DNA of 34,921 nucleotides, taken from positions 1-34,921 of IMG/VR virus record IMGVR_UViG_3300037247_000115. One strand, given 5' to 3'. Position 1 is the first letter of the stretch, and each line of letters starts with the position of its first letter. Of this stretch, positions 14,523 to 22,283 are shown piece by piece. The notes beneath the pieces were generated by a model. The model saw only the letters and a list, made by a program, of their open reading frames with translations. It was not told where the DNA came from and searched no databases. The translations under genes were made by a program, and so were the position numbers. Source of the DNA: a virus.

Positions 14523-15422
14523 CTATCCTTTGGCATTTGCTGCCCAAGTTTTAAAGTTAGTGTCGGGAACTAATGCGTTCTTCCCGTCTAGTCCTCTTGC
14601 TCTCCTACTGTCCTGTGCTGTCTCGAATCCCATCAATCTAGTAGTTAGTGTACATCTGCAATTAACTACCTCTGATGCTGCCCCTGATTGGTCACCCGGG
14701 TACATTAATCCATTTGCGAATGGTTGCCCCACTAATACATAAGTCTCGTCTAATTCCCTGTGAGTATCTCTCGTCACTGCATCTAACGTTGCTAACCAGC
14801 CTTTTTCTACTTGTATCTCTTTAGAAGTCTCTAGTATTTGTTGTTCTTCAGCTGCCCCCATTACTCTTGTCGTTTCAGTTCTAGCTATCCTAAATGTATT
14901 ATTCAAGTTGCCTTCCATTGACTTTTTAATCCCTGCAGCCATCTTATTAATACCTTCGCCCCTAGCGATTGAATTGGTTATAGCTTTCTTTATCCCAATT
15001 ATAGCACTTTTACGATTGTTTTGTAAAGATACCTTAGCTAATGGATTTCTAACGGCAGATGCTACTTGCCTTTTGTTGCTTAGCACTGTGGATAACTTCA
15101 CTTGATACTCTGTTTCAACAATGAACGATGTATATAATTGGCTGAATTCGTATTGTGATCCTAAATAATCAAATACCTTTATATCGTCTAATATCTTTAA
15201 GTCTGAATTAATGCTCTTAATTAAATTCCTATATCTAGCACCTTTGAATACTTCGCTTCTTGTGAATATCCCATTAGGCATTTTACTTGCTAAGACTTGC
15301 ATTTCTTTTTTAACTTCTTTGAATACTTGAGTATATACCTTTGTTAATTCAGCGCTGAACTTTGTCTCTCGTGCTGTAACTATATTCCTTAGTATGTCAA
15401 ATCTCTTAGCTTCTGCGTTCAT
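14523..15422 (-). CDS. Minor head protein (SPP1 gp7 / Mu gpF family)
   Basis: 299 residues. A long basic helical N-terminus leads to the conserved Mu-F-like core: FRIARTETTRVMG (about 177-189), GWLATLDAVTRDTHRELD (about 208-225), then the Cys-containing VNCRCTLTTR (about 253-262). In SPP1 the homologue binds the portal and packaged DNA and helps ejection. It starts right after the portal stop (TAAATG). The 72 bases after it hold only the scaffold ribosome site and weak short inverted repeats. Confidence 0.88.
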   Translation of the reverse strand: MNAEAKRFDILRNIVTARETKFSAELTKVYTQVFKEVKKEMQVLASKMPNGIFTRSEVFKGARYRNLIKSINSDLKILDDIKVFDYLGSQYEFSQLYTSFIVETEYQVKLSTVLSNKRQVASAVRNPLAKVSLQNNRKSAIIGIKKAITNSIARGEGINKMAAGIKKSMEGNLNNTFRIARTETTRVMGAAEEQQILETSKEIQVEKGWLATLDAVTRDTHRELDETYVLVGQPFANGLMYPGDQSGAASEVVNCRCTLTTRLMGFETAQDSRRARGLDGKNALVPDTNFKTWAANAKG

Positions 15423-16862
15423 TTATTCATTGTCCATATCATCTTCTAAATCATCTTCTAAATCGGTTATTGTTAAATCTCCCAGTTCTTCGGCTAGTCT
15501 TTCCATTTCCTCTTCAACATTATCAACCATAGGGTGATTCTCTAGCAATGTCTTATCGGATATAATACCCTTTTGTTTAACTAGTGATTCTAGTTGTTCT
15601 TTCTCGTTTATTACCATTGACCTATTAAATGTTAATTTAACTTCACTAGGCTCAAATACCATAGCTGGGTTGTATACCTCGTAGTAAGCGTTTAAGAACC
15701 ACAACAAAGCGTTGAATGATGCGTCTACTTCTGCTTCAAAGTCATTAGCTTTTAAATCTAATAAAGAGAATAATGCTCTTATTCTAACGTTAGTTACTGT
15801 GCCTTCTAAATCGTCAGGATTAACTCCCATGCCGAATTTATATATTAATTTCTCTGTGAGTGCTAAGAATGTACTTCTAGCTTCTGTTGGTACTTCTTGT
15901 GTTTCTGTTTTAACATCTCCGTTTTCTCCAACTGGTATAGCTTTAAACCTTTTGAGTTGCTCGAAGAACTCATCTAAGTTTTCACCATTGTAATTCTTCA
16001 ATATATAATACATGTCTTGAAAATCGTCTATATTATTGGCGAAGTCTGAATTTGTTATATCGTATATGTCTATGTATGGTTTGATTGGCTGTAGTTCAGT
16101 CTCTAACTCGTCATTATTATATAATGGTACGAATGGAGGTCTACCCCATGATTTTCCTACACTGCCTGTGACATTGTCATTCACTCTACTTGTCACTATT
16201 AAGTGTGGTCTAGGGTTAGGGACTTGATCTGTTGGATCTATCAATGTTATTCCACCATCTGATTTAGTGAACATAACAACTACTTCATCTGTCCATAATT
16301 CCACTACCTCTTGCTCAACTACTTTGTTTTCCTTGACCATATCCACTGTATAAAACTTAACAACATAAGATGCTTTGTTATGATCGAATAAATCGGGTAT
16401 GAATATAATCTGTTCTGCATTAACCAGTTTATAGGTGAATAAATTATCGGGAGATACTGCAATTTGATAATATCCTACTGCTTTTTTAGTAGTTTCGTTT
16501 GCAAGTTGCTTTAGTTTCAATCTCCATTTTCCTAAGTCTGATTCTATTTGGTCTATATTGGCTGTCTCTGAACTCATGGTCATTTTCTTATTAACTGAAA
16601 AATTAACCTTCTGTTTAGAGATTAGTTTCATATATCCACTAGGTAGTTTATGATTCGCTCTATATGGGTCTGGTATTGGCTTTGCACCCTCAAGGAAACA
16701 TATCTTTTGTCTCTCCATTATAACTGTGTTCTGTTGGTTGTAGTAAGCTACACCCTCCGCCATATCTAACCTAAAGTCACTTCCTTTAAAATCGTCTACT
16801 ACTTTATTTAAGACTATTCCTAAGTCTGTATAGTTTTGTTCATCTATTAGTTGTTGTATCAT
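15423..16862 (-). CDS. Portal protein (SPP1 gp6 family)
   Basis: About 479 residues, a normal size for this family. Recognisable are the early MAEGVAYYNQQNTVIM stretch (38-53 if counted from the upstream ATG), PSGYMKLISKQKVNFSVNKK, and the DWLDDL-like clip and crown regions; the last residues are strongly acidic (EDDLEDDMDNE). The dodecameric portal forms the DNA channel. I favour ATG 16862, which overlaps the terminase stop as TAATG with GGGG just upstream; ATG 16874 would add four residues but has no ribosome site. Confidence 0.9.
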   Translation of the reverse strand: MIQQLIDEQNYTDLGIVLNKVVDDFKGSDFRLDMAEGVAYYNQQNTVIMERQKICFLEGAKPIPDPYRANHKLPSGYMKLISKQKVNFSVNKKMTMSSETANIDQIESDLGKWRLKLKQLANETTKKAVGYYQIAVSPDNLFTYKLVNAEQIIFIPDLFDHNKASYVVKFYTVDMVKENKVVEQEVVELWTDEVVVMFTKSDGGITLIDPTDQVPNPRPHLIVTSRVNDNVTGSVGKSWGRPPFVPLYNNDELETELQPIKPYIDIYDITNSDFANNIDDFQDMYYILKNYNGENLDEFFEQLKRFKAIPVGENGDVKTETQEVPTEARSTFLALTEKLIYKFGMGVNPDDLEGTVTNVRIRALFSLLDLKANDFEAEVDASFNALLWFLNAYYEVYNPAMVFEPSEVKLTFNRSMVINEKEQLESLVKQKGIISDKTLLENHPMVDNVEEEMERLAEELGDLTITDLEDDLEDDMDNE

Positions 16863-18097
16863 TACCAACCCCATTTCTGCATTGTCATTTCGCCTTCTAA
16901 TGCATATCTACACCCGTCTATGTGGTGATTGTCTTTGTCTCTTAGTCTATTCAATGTATTTCCCATTCTGTCAACCTCGTAGTCTGCTGACTCAAATTCC
17001 TGTGCTATATGTGATGTTCTATTTGGATCTATTACTATGGCTTCTAAATCATCTAACCACTTTTCGCCAAACTCTACGCTTCCTTGTCCCTTCTTTGCTC
17101 CTTTTATATTTATGTTATAAGTTTTCATTTCAGCTATACTCTTGGGTTCTGCGCTATCTGCTATTGTTAAATCTCTATCATAGCCTTTAGCTTTGAGCAT
17201 ATCAGATACCTTTCTATTGGATAGTTTAATCTGATATATTTCATCTATAGCATATAATATCCTTCTAGTCTTGTCATAATGCCATCTTCCGAATGCTAAT
17301 GGATCTGCAGCATATCCCCAGTCAAGTCCTTGCTTAATATTGTCAAATGATTTTATTTCATCATCTGTTATTTCCCTAAACTCTAGGTTTGTAAAAGGTA
17401 CAATTCCACTACCTACTGGTTCTCCCATGTATATCCAATTATATTTCTGTATGCTACTTTCCTTAACTCTCTCTGCTTCTTCTATCATCTGTTTACTACA
17501 ATAAGGGTTATCTAGGTAAGTGCTGTGGTGTATATATGTGTTATCAGCCGTTACTGCTGTGTTATACTTTTTGTTTAGCCAGTGGCTTTTCTGCTTAGGT
17601 GGGTTATAACTGTATAATGCGTGATACTTTAACCCGTCCGGTAATTCTTCTCTTAGTAGTGAGTTCAATATAACTAATACTTCATCTTCTGTTCTGAACT
17701 CCATTAGTTCCTCAATCCACATTATAGCTATTGGGAACTTCTCACTCTTAATTGATTGTATCTTAGTGGGGTTATCTGCTCCCCTGAATATTATCTGTTG
17801 CCCTGTAGGTGTATACGTTAGCCTTAGAGGTTTCTTTGTTCCTGTCCATTGTTCTGATACTCCCAATTTATTAACCGCCCATAGTAGCTGTGCGAATACG
17901 CTTAGTTCCATTGTATTTTCTACTTTTCGTATAATCAATGCATTTATTGGGTGCTTCATTACCTCTACTATTATCTTTAGTGCCTTGTGAGTTGACTTGC
18001 CTGAATTTCTTCCGCCTTTGCCAACTATATGTAAATGCTCATCATATGCCCTCCAAAAATTATAGAAGGCTGGTGTTACTATGTCTGATAGTCTCAT
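16862..18097 (-). CDS. terL: Terminase large subunit
   Basis: 411 residues; the ATPase-nuclease motor that packages DNA. Walker A is GGRNSGKST (28-36), Walker B is IAIMWIEE with catalytic Glu (123-130), and YSYNPP (163-168) is the coupling motif. The nuclease domain shows its acidic residues in GLDWGYAADP (Asp259), IADSAEP (Asp314) and HHIDGCRYALE (Asp394). It is of the PBSX/SPP1 type, which usually goes with headful (pac) packaging, although the sequence alone does not prove this. Start overlaps the small subunit stop (ATGA). Confidence 0.93.
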   Translation of the reverse strand: MRLSDIVTPAFYNFWRAYDEHLHIVGKGGRNSGKSTHKALKIIVEVMKHPINALIIRKVENTMELSVFAQLLWAVNKLGVSEQWTGTKKPLRLTYTPTGQQIIFRGADNPTKIQSIKSEKFPIAIMWIEELMEFRTEDEVLVILNSLLREELPDGLKYHALYSYNPPKQKSHWLNKKYNTAVTADNTYIHHSTYLDNPYCSKQMIEEAERVKESSIQKYNWIYMGEPVGSGIVPFTNLEFREITDDEIKSFDNIKQGLDWGYAADPLAFGRWHYDKTRRILYAIDEIYQIKLSNRKVSDMLKAKGYDRDLTIADSAEPKSIAEMKTYNINIKGAKKGQGSVEFGEKWLDDLEAIVIDPNRTSHIAQEFESADYEVDRMGNTLNRLRDKDNHHIDGCRYALEGEMTMQKWGW

Positions 18098-18564
18098 TTT
18101 ATATCATCTATTATTTGTACTGCCATATTACCTGAATGTTCAATTTCTTGTTTATCTCTCCAGTCTTTAGGTTGTCTATTCTTCAACCAAAAAATAATAG
18201 CCGTTGTATCAGGTGGTGTATACACTTCATCTGCTGCGGTTATTATCTCTTCCTTTTCTATTAGTCTCTTGCCGTTATCATAAGTCACCTGTTTAACTTT
18301 GAATGCTTTCTGTATAGTTGTCTTATGCCCTTTGGCTTTTTTAAACAAAGAATCTTGTATCTCCATATCAGCTAATAGCTTACTTGCTTTTAAGGACTCA
18401 AAGAATGCTTCGTGCTTTAATTTCCAGTTATTTATTGTTGTATCGGTTATATTAAGAACATCAGCCATCTGCTTATCTGTTAAGCCATACTTAGCCATGT
18501 TAATTATGAAATCTTTATAATCCTCGAACTTGCTAGGCTGCCCAGCTTTGCGTTTTTCTGACAT
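18094..18564 (-). CDS. terS: Terminase small subunit
   Basis: 156 residues. The N-terminal HTH (YGLTDKQMADVLNITDTTINNW, about 26-47) is that of terminase small subunits, which recognise the packaging site. A helical core follows, and the end (FWLKNRQPKDWRDKQEIEHSG, about 125-145) matches the family's C-terminal motif that contacts the large subunit. It is the first gene of the late operon: its own promoter lies at 18583-18611, and GTGAGG lies before the ATG. In SPP1-like phages the pac site lies in or near this gene. Confidence 0.9.
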   Translation of the reverse strand: MSEKRKAGQPSKFEDYKDFIINMAKYGLTDKQMADVLNITDTTINNWKLKHEAFFESLKASKLLADMEIQDSLFKKAKGHKTTIQKAFKVKQVTYDNGKRLIEKEEIITAADEVYTPPDTTAIIFWLKNRQPKDWRDKQEIEHSGNMAVQIIDDIK

Positions 18565-18582
18565 ATATAATACCTCACCACT

Positions 18583-18611
18583 ATATTAAACTAAAAATTA
18601 TATTTTGTCAA
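18583..18611 (-). promoter_or_regulatory. Promoter of the late (structural) operon
   Basis: Minus strand: perfect -35 TTGACA (18606-18611), a 17-base spacer, -10 TAATAT (18583-18588), 19 bases before the terS ATG. A consensus host-type promoter is notable for late genes, which often need a phage activator; no activator binding site is obvious. Confidence 0.82.
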
Positions 18612-18634
18612 GAAAAAAGACAGCTTAACTGCCT
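18612..18634 (-). terminator. Rho-independent terminator ending the early operon
   Basis: Minus strand: AGGCAG, loop TTAAG, CTGTCT (six pairs, one G-T), followed by a run of T. It lies 30 bases after the last early gene and its T-run touches the -35 box of the late promoter, giving a compact early/late switch point. Confidence 0.75.
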
Positions 18635-18663
18635 AGTCCCTATAAATCTTCAAGAAGGTAGCT

Positions 18664-18885
18664 TTAGTCTACACCCTCTAATAGGTTAGTGTCAATAGTG
18701 CCGTCTTTGATTCTCTCTATTAGCTTGATTAAATCATCTGCCTTTTGGATTGCATTGCATCCTTGTATTCCCATTTTTTTTATTTCTTCATGGCGTTCTT
18801 CCATGCGCTTCTTCTTTTTTATTGCTATTTTGTAATATCTCTCTGCTTCTGCTTTGTATATTGCTATTACTTGCTCTTTCTTCAT
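18664..18885 (-). CDS. Small basic coiled-coil protein
   Basis: 73 residues, helical, with a very Lys-rich block (IAIKKKKRMEERHEEIKK, about 20-37) that may bind nucleic acid. It is the last gene before the early terminator, starting within the stop of the previous gene (TAATG), with GGAGGGG upstream. No family recognised. Its position just before terS is where many Gram-positive phages keep a late-gene regulator, but it has no HTH. Confidence 0.68.
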   Translation of the reverse strand: MKKEQVIAIYKAEAERYYKIAIKKKKRMEERHEEIKKMGIQGCNAIQKADDLIKLIERIKDGTIDTNLLEGVD

Positions 18886-19136
18886 TACCCCTCCAACCCT
18901 AACTCTTCTGCTGTGCTATTTCCTGTTTCAATCTCTTCTGCATATTCAGCTTCTATCTTTTTAATTAGTACCGCCCACCGCTTAATATGTTCTTCAATAA
19001 GCTTAGTCTCCTCATTCAAATTCCTTACAGCTTCCATTAAATGCTTAACAGTTCCGTTTTTCACAGTTAGCTTATCTCTTAGATCCCTAATGTTGGTTCT
19101 GTAACCTTTTAATAGTTTGTCTTTTTTGATTTTCAT
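18885..19136 (-). CDS. Small coiled-coil protein
   Basis: 83 residues: a basic N-terminus (MKIKKDKLLKGYRTNIRD) and then heptad-like Leu/Ile spacing, with an acidic end. It partners the next gene, which starts on its stop codon; the two could form a complex since both are short coiled-coils. Ribosome site GGAAAGGG. Function unknown. Confidence 0.65.
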   Translation of the reverse strand: MKIKKDKLLKGYRTNIRDLRDKLTVKNGTVKHLMEAVRNLNEETKLIEEHIKRWAVLIKKIEAEYAEEIETGNSTAEELGLEG

Positions 19137-19195
19137 ATTCTTTCCCTTTCCTGTTTATACTCTATCATATGCTTGTGTTTTTGTTTTGATATTAT

Positions 19196-19354
19196 TTATC
19201 TACACATTCTCCCTATTTGGATTAGCCACTTCCACAATTTTATATATAATAGCAATTGGAAATCATTTGTTAGCTTCATGTAGAATATCCCTATGCCTAT
19301 ACTACGGCTATGTTCTATTTTTTCTAGTGTAATTAAAAATCTTGTTTCTCTCAT
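19196..19354 (-). CDS. Small hydrophobic/aromatic phage protein
   Basis: 52 residues. It contains IGIGIFYMKLTNDFQLLLYIKLWKW, given here as positions about 19-43, a pattern seen in small phage proteins that carry GIGI followed by aromatic residues. I choose ATG 19354 (GGAG five bases before) over an ATG 33 bases upstream that lacks a site. It may associate with the membrane. No known function. Confidence 0.55.
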   Translation of the reverse strand: MRETRFLITLEKIEHSRSIGIGIFYMKLTNDFQLLLYIKLWKWLIQIGRMCR

Positions 19355-19373
19355 AATCTCTCCATTCCAAATA

Positions 19374-19586
19374 TTAGCCAACGGCACTCTCTTTTTTAAT
19401 TATCAAATTACCTCCACAAACCTTGCAATCAACACAAAATACATCAAATCCATACCAAGTGTCTTTGTTAAGGTTTCTTTTGCTATAAATGGCAACTCCC
19501 TCACATTTGGAACATTCTATTTTAAGTTCATTGTGGTGGCTCATTTCCTCTAATTCTTCTTTTGTTAATGCTTTTAACTCTTTCAT
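19374..19586 (-). CDS. Small zinc-ribbon protein
   Basis: 70 residues with four to five Cys: CSKC (25-28) and CVDCKVCGG (51-59), a zinc ribbon with 22 residues between the knuckles. The N-terminal helix (LKALTKEELEEMSHHNEL) is acidic. Start ATG 19586 follows GGAGGAAAG. One of many tiny zinc-ribbon genes in this early region. Function unknown. Confidence 0.72.
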   Translation of the reverse strand: MKELKALTKEELEEMSHHNELKIECSKCEGVAIYSKRNLNKDTWYGFDVFCVDCKVCGGNLIIKKESAVG

Positions 19587-19594
19587 CTTTCCTC

Positions 19595-19963
19595 CTAAAA
19601 ATTCTTATCTCTCTTCGACTGCCCTCGTTTTGCCATTACTATTGCCCGGGCAATATCGTCTACTAATATTTCTACATCATTTGTGTTTTCTGTTATCATA
19701 GCCACTTTTAAATGTATCAATTCGTGTACTAATGTCTTTTCAAAGTCAAAAGCTATTATTCTGTCCCCATACTCTTTTTTTGATATTATTCTTATTACTG
19801 ATGCTTTGCTAGTCAGTATCCATTCATTGGTGCCACAACAAGGCTCGTCATCTATTTTCACATCTTCTTGTTTTTGATTAATCATTAGCTTGATAACCCA
19901 GTCTTGCAAGCCTAGTATCTTCTTGTAGTACTTTAGTAGTTTATTTGCTTTTGTTTTATTCAT
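19595..19963 (-). CDS. HEXXH metallopeptidase-like protein
   Basis: 122 residues. VHELIHLK (79-86) gives a clear HEXXH zinc-binding motif (His80, Glu81, His84) in a helix, preceded by a strand (RIIAFDFEKTL). The size and layout (about 80 residues before the motif, a helix after) resemble compact ImmA/IrrE- or SprT-like domains. A CC pair at 42-43 is unusual. If active, it could cleave a host or phage regulator; phage genes of this type next to early genes are often linked to repressor control. It is cytoplasmic (no signal). The third zinc ligand is not obvious (Glu97 is a candidate). Confidence 0.72.
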   Translation of the reverse strand: MNKTKANKLLKYYKKILGLQDWVIKLMINQKQEDVKIDDEPCCGTNEWILTSKASVIRIISKKEYGDRIIAFDFEKTLVHELIHLKVAMITENTNDVEILVDDIARAIVMAKRGQSKRDKNF

Positions 19964-20207
19964 TTTTCACCTCTTCGCATATGTTATCATCAACTATTGA
20001 AATTGTCATATCTCTAAACTCTTGCATCTCTAACCTAGGGAAACTTGGATCACCTATTACTGGTTTTTTATCGTAACACTCAAAATACAACTCTTCATAT
20101 TCTTTTGTAGTCATATCAATTACATTTGGGTACATACCGTGTTTCCTTTTAAACTCTGTCATTGCCCTTGCTACCCTATCAACGGGATTTCTATAATATA
20201 CTTCCAT
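19956..20207 (-). CDS. Unknown small acidic protein
   Basis: 83 residues, with VARAMTEFKRKHGMYPNVIDM and LYFECYDKKPVIGDPSFPRL stretches. No Cys cluster (two isolated Cys) and no membrane part. The gene overlaps both neighbours (17 bases upstream, 8 downstream), so it is co-translated with them. Ribosome site AGAGGGAG. Unassigned. Confidence 0.65.
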   Translation of the reverse strand: MEVYYRNPVDRVARAMTEFKRKHGMYPNVIDMTTKEYEELYFECYDKKPVIGDPSFPRLEMQEFRDMTISIVDDNICEEVKNE

Positions 20208-20469
20208 TTTCTCCCTCTTTCATAAACATATTACATGCTTTATTCTTTAACCTAATGTCTGTTGCTGACGAATGACTTATTATCCACTTTTCACATTTGT
20301 AATAACTGTAATCGTGGTAGTCTAGCTTTAAACAATGTTGACATTCCTTGCAAGTGTGACCAGCATAAGTCCCATAACTTTCTTGCATTGTTTTAAGTTT
20401 TGGTCGACCTCTTTTTTCTACACGAGGTTTAACTTCATCTTCTCCACCCCATATATTATATTGCTTCAT
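20191..20469 (-). CDS. Cys-rich zinc-finger-like protein
   Basis: 92 residues. The motif CKECQHC (40-46), then YYKCEKW and NKAC, gives a Cys-x2-Cys-x2-Cys...Cys...Cys pattern typical of a family of small phage early proteins in Firmicutes. A basic stretch with RGRPKLK (20-26) looks like an AT-hook and may bind the minor groove of AT-rich DNA. Start ATG 20469 has CGGAGAAGAA upstream. Role unknown, possibly DNA-binding. Confidence 0.7.
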   Translation of the reverse strand: MKQYNIWGGEDEVKPRVEKRGRPKLKTMQESYGTYAGHTCKECQHCLKLDYHDYSYYKCEKWIISHSSATDIRLKNKACNMFMKEGENGSIL

Positions 20470-20810
20470 TTCTTCTCCGTTATGGTATCGTTTAATATGT
20501 CTTTCAATTCCTTGAATCTTGTTACATCTTTTTTAAATGTTTCGTAGGTTGATTCTTCATCTTCGGCATTAAGCATTTCACTCATTACTTTATTAAGTGT
20601 TTTTTCTGTGATTGGCAATACTTGCATCACCCCATTAACCATTAAGTCGTATTTAGCATTTAAGGCAGAGGAGTTATAATCTCCAGTTCTTACTTCTACA
20701 ATACTAATCGCCATTCCTTTTGAGAGAATCGCTTTTCTTGTTACTACCTTGCTAACATTGTTTTCATCATATTCGTTATCTAAAAACTCTATTTCTATAA
20801 AACCTTTCAT
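20466..20810 (-). CDS. Unknown 114-residue protein
   Basis: A beta-rich N-terminal half (FIEIEFLDNEYD, KAILSKGMAISIVEV) and an acidic helical C-terminal half. No catalytic motif. It starts on the stop of the previous gene (TAATG) with AGGAG upstream and ends four bases into the next gene (ATGA overlap). Unassigned; presumably cytoplasmic. Confidence 0.62.
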   Translation of the reverse strand: MKGFIEIEFLDNEYDENNVSKVVTRKAILSKGMAISIVEVRTGDYNSSALNAKYDLMVNGVMQVLPITEKTLNKVMSEMLNAEDEESTYETFKKDVTRFKELKDILNDTITEKK

Positions 20811-21145
20811 TATTCTACTCCTATCCTTTCTACTAATCTAACATATTCCCACGTCAAAATATTATACTCCTTGATAAGTTCACTTAAATCATAACTAGGT
20901 GCCTCTGTGACCATCTGTGTGGGTTTCTCTGCGATTAAATGTAATTGTACCCTAATGTCGCTTAAATCTTCTTGTAGGCTCTTGTACTGCCCTTGTAAAA
21001 TATGGAGTTCACTTTGTATATCAGGCTCAAGATCGCCAATCTCCTTAATTTTATAAACTCCAAGAGTGAATACGCATGTTAGCATTATCAACAATAACAA
21101 TATAACTATAATTGATGTTAGAATATTTTTAGTCTTTTCGCTCAT
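20810..21145 (-). CDS. Single-pass membrane protein with coiled-coil
   Basis: 111 residues. Short basic cytosolic start (MSEKTKN), one strong hydrophobic segment (about 8-29), then a helical, probably extracellular coiled-coil (about 40-70). I use ATG 21145, with GAGGGAG six bases before it; the upstream ATG at 21163 lies inside the previous gene and lacks a site. A membrane protein in an early operon may act on host entry or exclusion of other phages; this is speculation. Confidence 0.65.
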   Translation of the reverse strand: MSEKTKNILTSIIVILLLLIMLTCVFTLGVYKIKEIGDLEPDIQSELHILQGQYKSLQEDLSDIRVQLHLIAEKPTQMVTEAPSYDLSELIKEYNILTWEYVRLVERIGVE

Positions 21146-21146
21146 T

Positions 21147-21344
21147 TTACGCTCCCTCTGCATTTATACCTAAATATTTAAAAACTTCTATGAGAAGTTC
21201 TTGACCAAACTCTGTGAATCCGTACCTAAACTCTTCGTCGCTGTTGCTGTATACAATTATGCAATCATTGTCTATCATAACCTCGAATGTTTTCCCCTTG
21301 TCTTGTATCAATCGTGTCATCATGCGCTTATCATTTTCGTTCAT
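21147..21344 (-). CDS. Unknown 65-residue protein
   Basis: Acidic small protein with a beta-hairpin-like middle (FEVMIDNDCIIVYSN) and a helix at the end. The ATG at 21344 follows AAGGAG and overlaps the previous stop. No family recognised. Confidence 0.6.
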   Translation of the reverse strand: MNENDKRMMTRLIQDKGKTFEVMIDNDCIIVYSNSDEEFRYGFTEFGQELLIEVFKYLGINAEGA

Positions 21345-21550
21345 TTGTTAATCTCCTTCATTCTTTTTGCTATTATTCGCTTGTTAATTTTATCCATTTG
21401 TTCTACTTTGACTTTACTTTTGCATACACTGCATTCTGCTGTTTTTCGTCTGTAGTAGTAATCTCTAATTCTCACACGTACTTTATCCTCATCTGTGTGT
21501 ACTTTATATCTACTCATCTTTTGGCAAGTTTTACAATATGTTTTAATCAT
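21341..21550 (-). CDS. Small zinc-ribbon protein
   Basis: 69 residues with two Cys pairs: CKTCQ (6-10) and CSVCKSK (40-46), separated by a basic beta-like stretch (KVRVRIRDYYYRRK). The rest is a Lys-rich helix. Structure fits a YgiT-like or ribosomal-type zinc ribbon that could bind RNA or DNA. GGAGGCAGAAG precedes the ATG, which overlaps the previous stop. Confidence 0.7.
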   Translation of the reverse strand: MIKTYCKTCQKMSRYKVHTDEDKVRVRIRDYYYRRKTAECSVCKSKVKVEQMDKINKRIIAKRMKEINK

Positions 21551-21885
21551 CTTCTGCCTCCAGTTTCTATGAAGTTTATATCAGGGTATTTATACAATAA
21601 TAATTTCTTCTTGATTTTGTACACATCTGTTTTCATGCCCTTGTAATCCTCTACTATCGTTGCTCCATTCTCTTTGTATCTAAAGTCTGCGATATATTTA
21701 ATTGCTCTGTGTGTCTTGCCTGCCCTCTTGAACTTGTCTTGTAGCACGAATACTGGCTGTAGTTCAAGGTCTGATATTGCCTTCGATCTTACTAGAAATT
21801 TTAATTCAGAATATCTAGCACCCTCTGCGATACTTGGGAATCTATGTCCATCTATTATTACTGCCTTTGCTCTGTATTTATTCAT
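21547..21885 (-). CDS. DUF1064 protein, nuclease-like fold
   Basis: 112 residues. The pattern KYRAKAVIIDGHRFPSIAEG (about 3-22), LELQPVFVLQ (about 39-48), YIADFRYKENG and VEDYKG (78-83) is that of DUF1064, a phage family thought to have the restriction-endonuclease (PD-(D/E)XK) core: Glu of the SxxEAxR-like helix, Asp of IADF, and E-D-x-K-G. It could be a Holliday-junction or structure-specific nuclease for replication-recombination intermediates; no other junction resolvase is visible here. I choose ATG 21885 after TAGGAGGGG, not the ATG 54 bases earlier inside the previous gene. Confidence 0.78.
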   Translation of the reverse strand: MNKYRAKAVIIDGHRFPSIAEGARYSELKFLVRSKAISDLELQPVFVLQDKFKRAGKTHRAIKYIADFRYKENGATIVEDYKGMKTDVYKIKKKLLLYKYPDINFIETGGRR

Positions 21886-21893
21886 ATCCCCTC

Positions 21894-22229
21894 CTAATCT
21901 GCAAATGGTATGTGAAATATATCTCCACATGATTTGCACTTACAATTAAATTCATCCACATATTCAAAATCTTCTGCATCACATTCATAACAGCACCACC
22001 ATGTTAACTCTTCTACTATAATTTCTCTAGTGTTCAATTCTTTTGATGGTAGGTTGGTGCGTTGAACTCCATTTCCGTCTTTTATTAACTTAATTCTGAT
22101 ATCAATAAAATCTTCTTGGCTTAGGTAGTCTGTCTTTAAAGCTATTTCCCTTGCTTCTTTCCCATTTTTGGCTGAGATGTAAATATACCCTCCGACATAT
22201 TTAGTTGTTGCTGTATATAATTTATTCAT
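21894..22229 (-). CDS. Protein with C-terminal zinc ribbon
   Basis: 111 residues. The first part has a beta-alpha layout (TATTKYVGGYIYISAKNGKEA, positions 6-26; acidic/basic helices after), and the end carries CCYEC and CKCKSCGD (from about 79 to 103), a zinc ribbon. Ribosome site TTAGGAGGG. Start ATG 22229 follows a 54-base spacer. The N-terminal part resembles small phage proteins that regulate in response to metabolites, but I cannot name it. Confidence 0.66.
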   Translation of the reverse strand: MNKLYTATTKYVGGYIYISAKNGKEAREIALKTDYLSQEDFIDIRIKLIKDGNGVQRTNLPSKELNTREIIVEELTWWCCYECDAEDFEYVDEFNCKCKSCGDIFHIPFAD

Positions 22230-22283
22230 ATTCCCTCCTAATTCCGTTTTACTACCATATAAAACTACACTAATATCAAACTC

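Noticed and set aside
22230-22283. Promoter-like TTGATA...TATGGT before the gene at 21894-22229
   Set aside because: The spacer is only 14 bases and both boxes are poor.
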